This document shows, one piece after another, positions 62,020-64,000 of a stretch of DNA of 64,000 nucleotides. How positions within the stretch are numbered: the stretch's first letter is position 1; each line of letters begins with the position of its first letter. The notes under the pieces are model-generated. The model saw only the letters and a program-made list of their open reading frames with translations, did not search any database and was not told the origin of the DNA. The stretch is taken from the NCBI RefSeq assembly GCF_003568845.1, contig NZ_CP030126.1, forward strand, positions 1,515,001 to 1,579,000. The letters run 5' to 3'. The position numbers and the translations under genes were made by a program. This stretch comes from Indioceanicola profundi. GTDB taxonomy: Bacteria; Pseudomonadota; Alphaproteobacteria; Azospirillales; Azospirillaceae.

Positions 62020-64000
62020 TCAGGAATGGGCCAGGATCGCCAGCAGCAGCAGGGCGACGATGTTGGTGATCTTGATCATCGGATTGACCGCCGGGCCGGC
62101 GGTGTCCTTGTAGGGGTCGCCGACCGTGTCGCCGGTCACCGCCGCCTTATGGGCGTCGGAGCCCTTGCCGCCGAAATGCCCCTCCTCGATGTACTTCTTG
62201 GCATTGTCCCAGGCGCCGCCGCCCGAGGTCATCGAGATGGCGACGAAAAGTCCGGTGACGATGACTCCCAGCAGCATCGCCCCGACGGCGGAGAACGCCG
62301 CTCCCTTCCCCGCGATCAGAAGCACGACGAAGTAGACGACCACCGGCGCCAGCACCGGCAGCATGGAGGGGATGATCATCTCCTTGATCGCCGCCCGGGT
62401 CAGCATGTCCACCGCCCGGCCATAGTCCGGTTTGCTGGTCCCGGCCATGATGCCGGGATTCTCGCGGAACTGCCGCCGCACCTCCTCCACCACCGAGCCG
62501 GCTGCTCTGCCCACGGCGGTCATGCCCATGGCCCCGAACAGATAGGGCAGCAGACCGCCGATGATCAGCCCGACGACGACGAAGGGGTTTGCGAGGCTGA
62601 AATCGAGCTGGAAGCCAGTGAAGTAGGGATACTCCTCTGGCCGGGCCATGAAGTACTTCAGATCCTCGTTATAGGCTGCGAACAGCACCAGCGCACCAAG
62701 ACCCGCGGAGCCGATGGCATAGCCCTTGGTCACGGCTTTGGTCGTGTTGCCGACGGCGTCCAGCGCGTCGGTCGTGACCCGCACCTCCTTGGGCAGGTCC
62801 GCCATCTCCGCGATGCCGCCGCCATTGTCCGTCACCGGCCCGTAGGCATCGAGCGCCACCACCATTCCGGCCAGGGCCAGCATGCTGGTCACGGCGATGG
62901 CAATGCCGAACAGGCCCGCCAACAGGTACGTCGCAATGATCGCCCCGCAGATCACCAGGGCCGGCAGGGCCGTGGATTCCATGGAGACCGCCAGCCCCTG
63001 GATCACATTGGTGCCGTGTCCCGTCCTCGAGGCTTCAGCGACCGACCTCACCGGACGGTATTCGGTGCCTGTGTAATATTCCGTGATCCAGACGATCAGT
63101 CCCGTCACCACCAGCCCGATGACGGCGCACAGGAACAATCCGGTCCCGGTGAAAGTGACCCCGGCATCGGACGTGAAGGCGCTGCCGAACCCGTCGGGCA
63201 GGACCCAGAGCGTCATCAGGCCGATTCCCACCAGCGAAAGCACGCCCGTGGCGATGAAGCCCTTGTAGAGGGCGCCCATGATGCTGTTGTTCGCACCGAG
63301 CTTCACGAAGTAGGTGCCGATGATCGAGGTGATGATGCAGATGCCGCCGATCGCCAGCGGATAGATCATCAGCGAATTCATCGCGTCGGCCTGGGCGCCG
63401 AAGAAAATGCTGGCCAGGACCATGGTCGCCACCACCGTGACGGCATAGGTCTCGAACAGATCGGCCGCCATGCCGGCGCAGTCGCCGACATTGTCGCCGA
63501 CATTGTCCGCGATGACCGCCGGATTCCGGGGGTCGTCCTCCGGAATTCCAGCCTCCACCTTGCCGACCAGATCGGCGCCGACGTCAGCGCCCTTGGTGAA
63601 GATGCCGCCGCCCAGGCGGGCGAAGATCGAGATCAGGGAGGCGCCGAACCCGAGTGCGACCAACGCATCCACCATTCCGCGGCCGCTCACTCCCAAGGCC
63701 AGAAGCAGCACGTAGTAGCCGGCCACCGCTAGCAGGGCGAGACCAGCGACCAGCATGCCGGTCACCGCGCCCGCCCGGAACGCGATGGACAGGCCGTGGG
63801 CCAGCCCCTGCCGCGCCCCCTCGGCCGTCCTGACATTGGCGCGGACGGAGATGTTCATGCCGATATAACCGGCCGCCCCGGACAGAACCGCACCAATGAT
63901 GAAGCCTATGGCGACGTAGAAGCCCAGCAATATTCCGACGATGACGGCGATCACGGCGCCGACGATTCCGATGGTCGTGTACTGCCGGTTCAGATAAGCA
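62020..64000 (-). CDS. hppA: Membrane proton-pumping pyrophosphatase HppA (5' end outside window)
   Basis: About 660 residues are visible; the frame continues through the right edge ([16 protein letters not shown] at the end), so about 40 N-terminal residues are missing. The pyrophosphate/magnesium motifs [20 protein letters not shown] and the C-terminal [20 protein letters not shown] are intact, with some 15 membrane helices. The Lys in [15 protein letters not shown] marks the potassium-independent class. It pumps protons using pyrophosphate, saving energy under low-ATP conditions. Confidence 0.96.
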   Translation of the reverse strand, partial: AYLNRQYTTIGIVGAVIAVIVGILLGFYVAIGFIIGAVLSGAAGYIGMNISVRANVRTAEGARQGLAHGLSIAFRAGAVTGMLVAGLALLAVAGYYVLLLALGVSGRGMVDALVALGFGASLISIFARLGGGIFTKGADVGADLVGKVEAGIPEDDPRNPAVIADNVGDNVGDCAGMAADLFETYAVTVVATMVLASIFFGAQADAMNSLMIYPLAIGGICIITSIIGTYFVKLGANNSIMGALYKGFIATGVLSLVGIGLMTLWVLPDGFGSAFTSDAGVTFTGTGLFLCAVIGLVVTGLIVWITEYYTGTEYRPVRSVAEASRTGHGTNVIQGLAVSMESTALPALVICGAIIATYLLAGLFGIAIAVTSMLALAGMVVALDAYGPVTDNGGGIAEMADLPKEVRVTTDALDAVGNTTKAVTKGYAIGSAGLGALVLFAAYNEDLKYFMARPEEYPYFTGFQLDFSLANPFVVVGLIIGGLLPYLFGAMGMTAVGRAAGSVVEEVRRQFRENPGIMAGTSKPDYGRAVDMLTRAAIKEMIIPSMLPVLAPVVVYFVVLLIAGKGAAFSAVGAMLLGVIVTGLFVAISMTSGGGAWDNAKKYIEEGHFGGKGSDAHKAAVTGDTVGDPYKDTAGPAVNPMIKITNIVALLLLAILAHS

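Noticed and set aside
62026-63732. Plus-strand open frame of 568 codons opposite hppA
   Set aside because: The His/Gln/Asp/Arg-rich composition is the usual shadow of membrane-protein codons; hppA motifs on the minus strand are decisive.

Overview
This window is a chromosomal segment of a GC-rich alphaproteobacterium. Gene content and order point to Rhodospirillales, most likely Azospirillaceae or a close relative. The diagnostic features are SciP and FliX among the flagellar genes, a DksA without its cysteine cluster, the DUF177-rpmF-plsX-fabH-ihfA-merR-tRNA-Pro block, the cytochrome bc1 chaperone next to DUF177, and the rplM-rpsI-argC block. No insertion sequence, prophage, CRISPR array or integrase was seen. 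Most of the window reads as core genome.

Layout. 1-8100: the C-terminal end of LptD, a coiled-coil membrane protein, an iron-ADH-like protein with a damaged metal site, a YdbH-YnbE-YdbL envelope operon, and two cyclophilins (one exported, one cytosolic). 8200-18324: flagellar rod, ring and hook genes (flgF-flgG-flgA-flgH; fliX facing flgI-rod-binding protein-flgN; fliK-flgD) ending with the CtrA inhibitor sciP. Three of these transcription units are preceded by good -24/-12 sigma-54 promoters. dksA is inserted and read in the opposite direction. 18355-23879: an unknown protein, then der-bamB-yfgM-like and a thioredoxin-fold protein, all on the minus strand.

23994-33370 is the accessory, regulatory part. 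It holds three LuxR/NarL-type regulators with partly degenerate receivers separated by long AT-richer gaps, a Wza-like export lipoprotein with an Orc1-like ATPase, trehalose phosphatase, and an ExeA-like membrane protein that has lost its P-loop. That last gene is bracketed by two small-RNA candidates facing each other. Both share the 14-nt GCGTTTCCTCCCTA placed between a small hairpin and a rho-independent terminator, which I take to be the suhB/MmgR (alpha-r8) type. This pair is the most interesting item in the window.

33367-48726: Tex, a small unknown protein, a methyltransferase, a PadR-controlled RND efflux pair, phospholipid synthesis (psd-pssA), a single-domain response regulator, the helicase HrpB, a gamma-class carbonic anhydrase and ArgC. 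48796-56451: a GNAT enzyme, rplM-rpsI, a small lipoprotein, a thioesterase, an enoyl-CoA hydratase, a CoA-binding protein gene interrupted by an in-frame TAA, O-acetylhomoserine sulfhydrylase, a second single-domain regulator, an MFS carrier and CutA. 56652-64000: tRNA-Pro(GGG), merR-ihfA-fabH-plsX-rpmF-DUF177-bc1 chaperone, bamE, and the proton-pumping pyrophosphatase HppA, which runs off the right edge.

Functionally the window is dominated by envelope biogenesis (LptD, BamB, BamE, YdbH/YnbE, PssA/Psd, PlsX/FabH) and motility. All family assignments are from reading the translated sequence and remembered family motifs; no database search was run.
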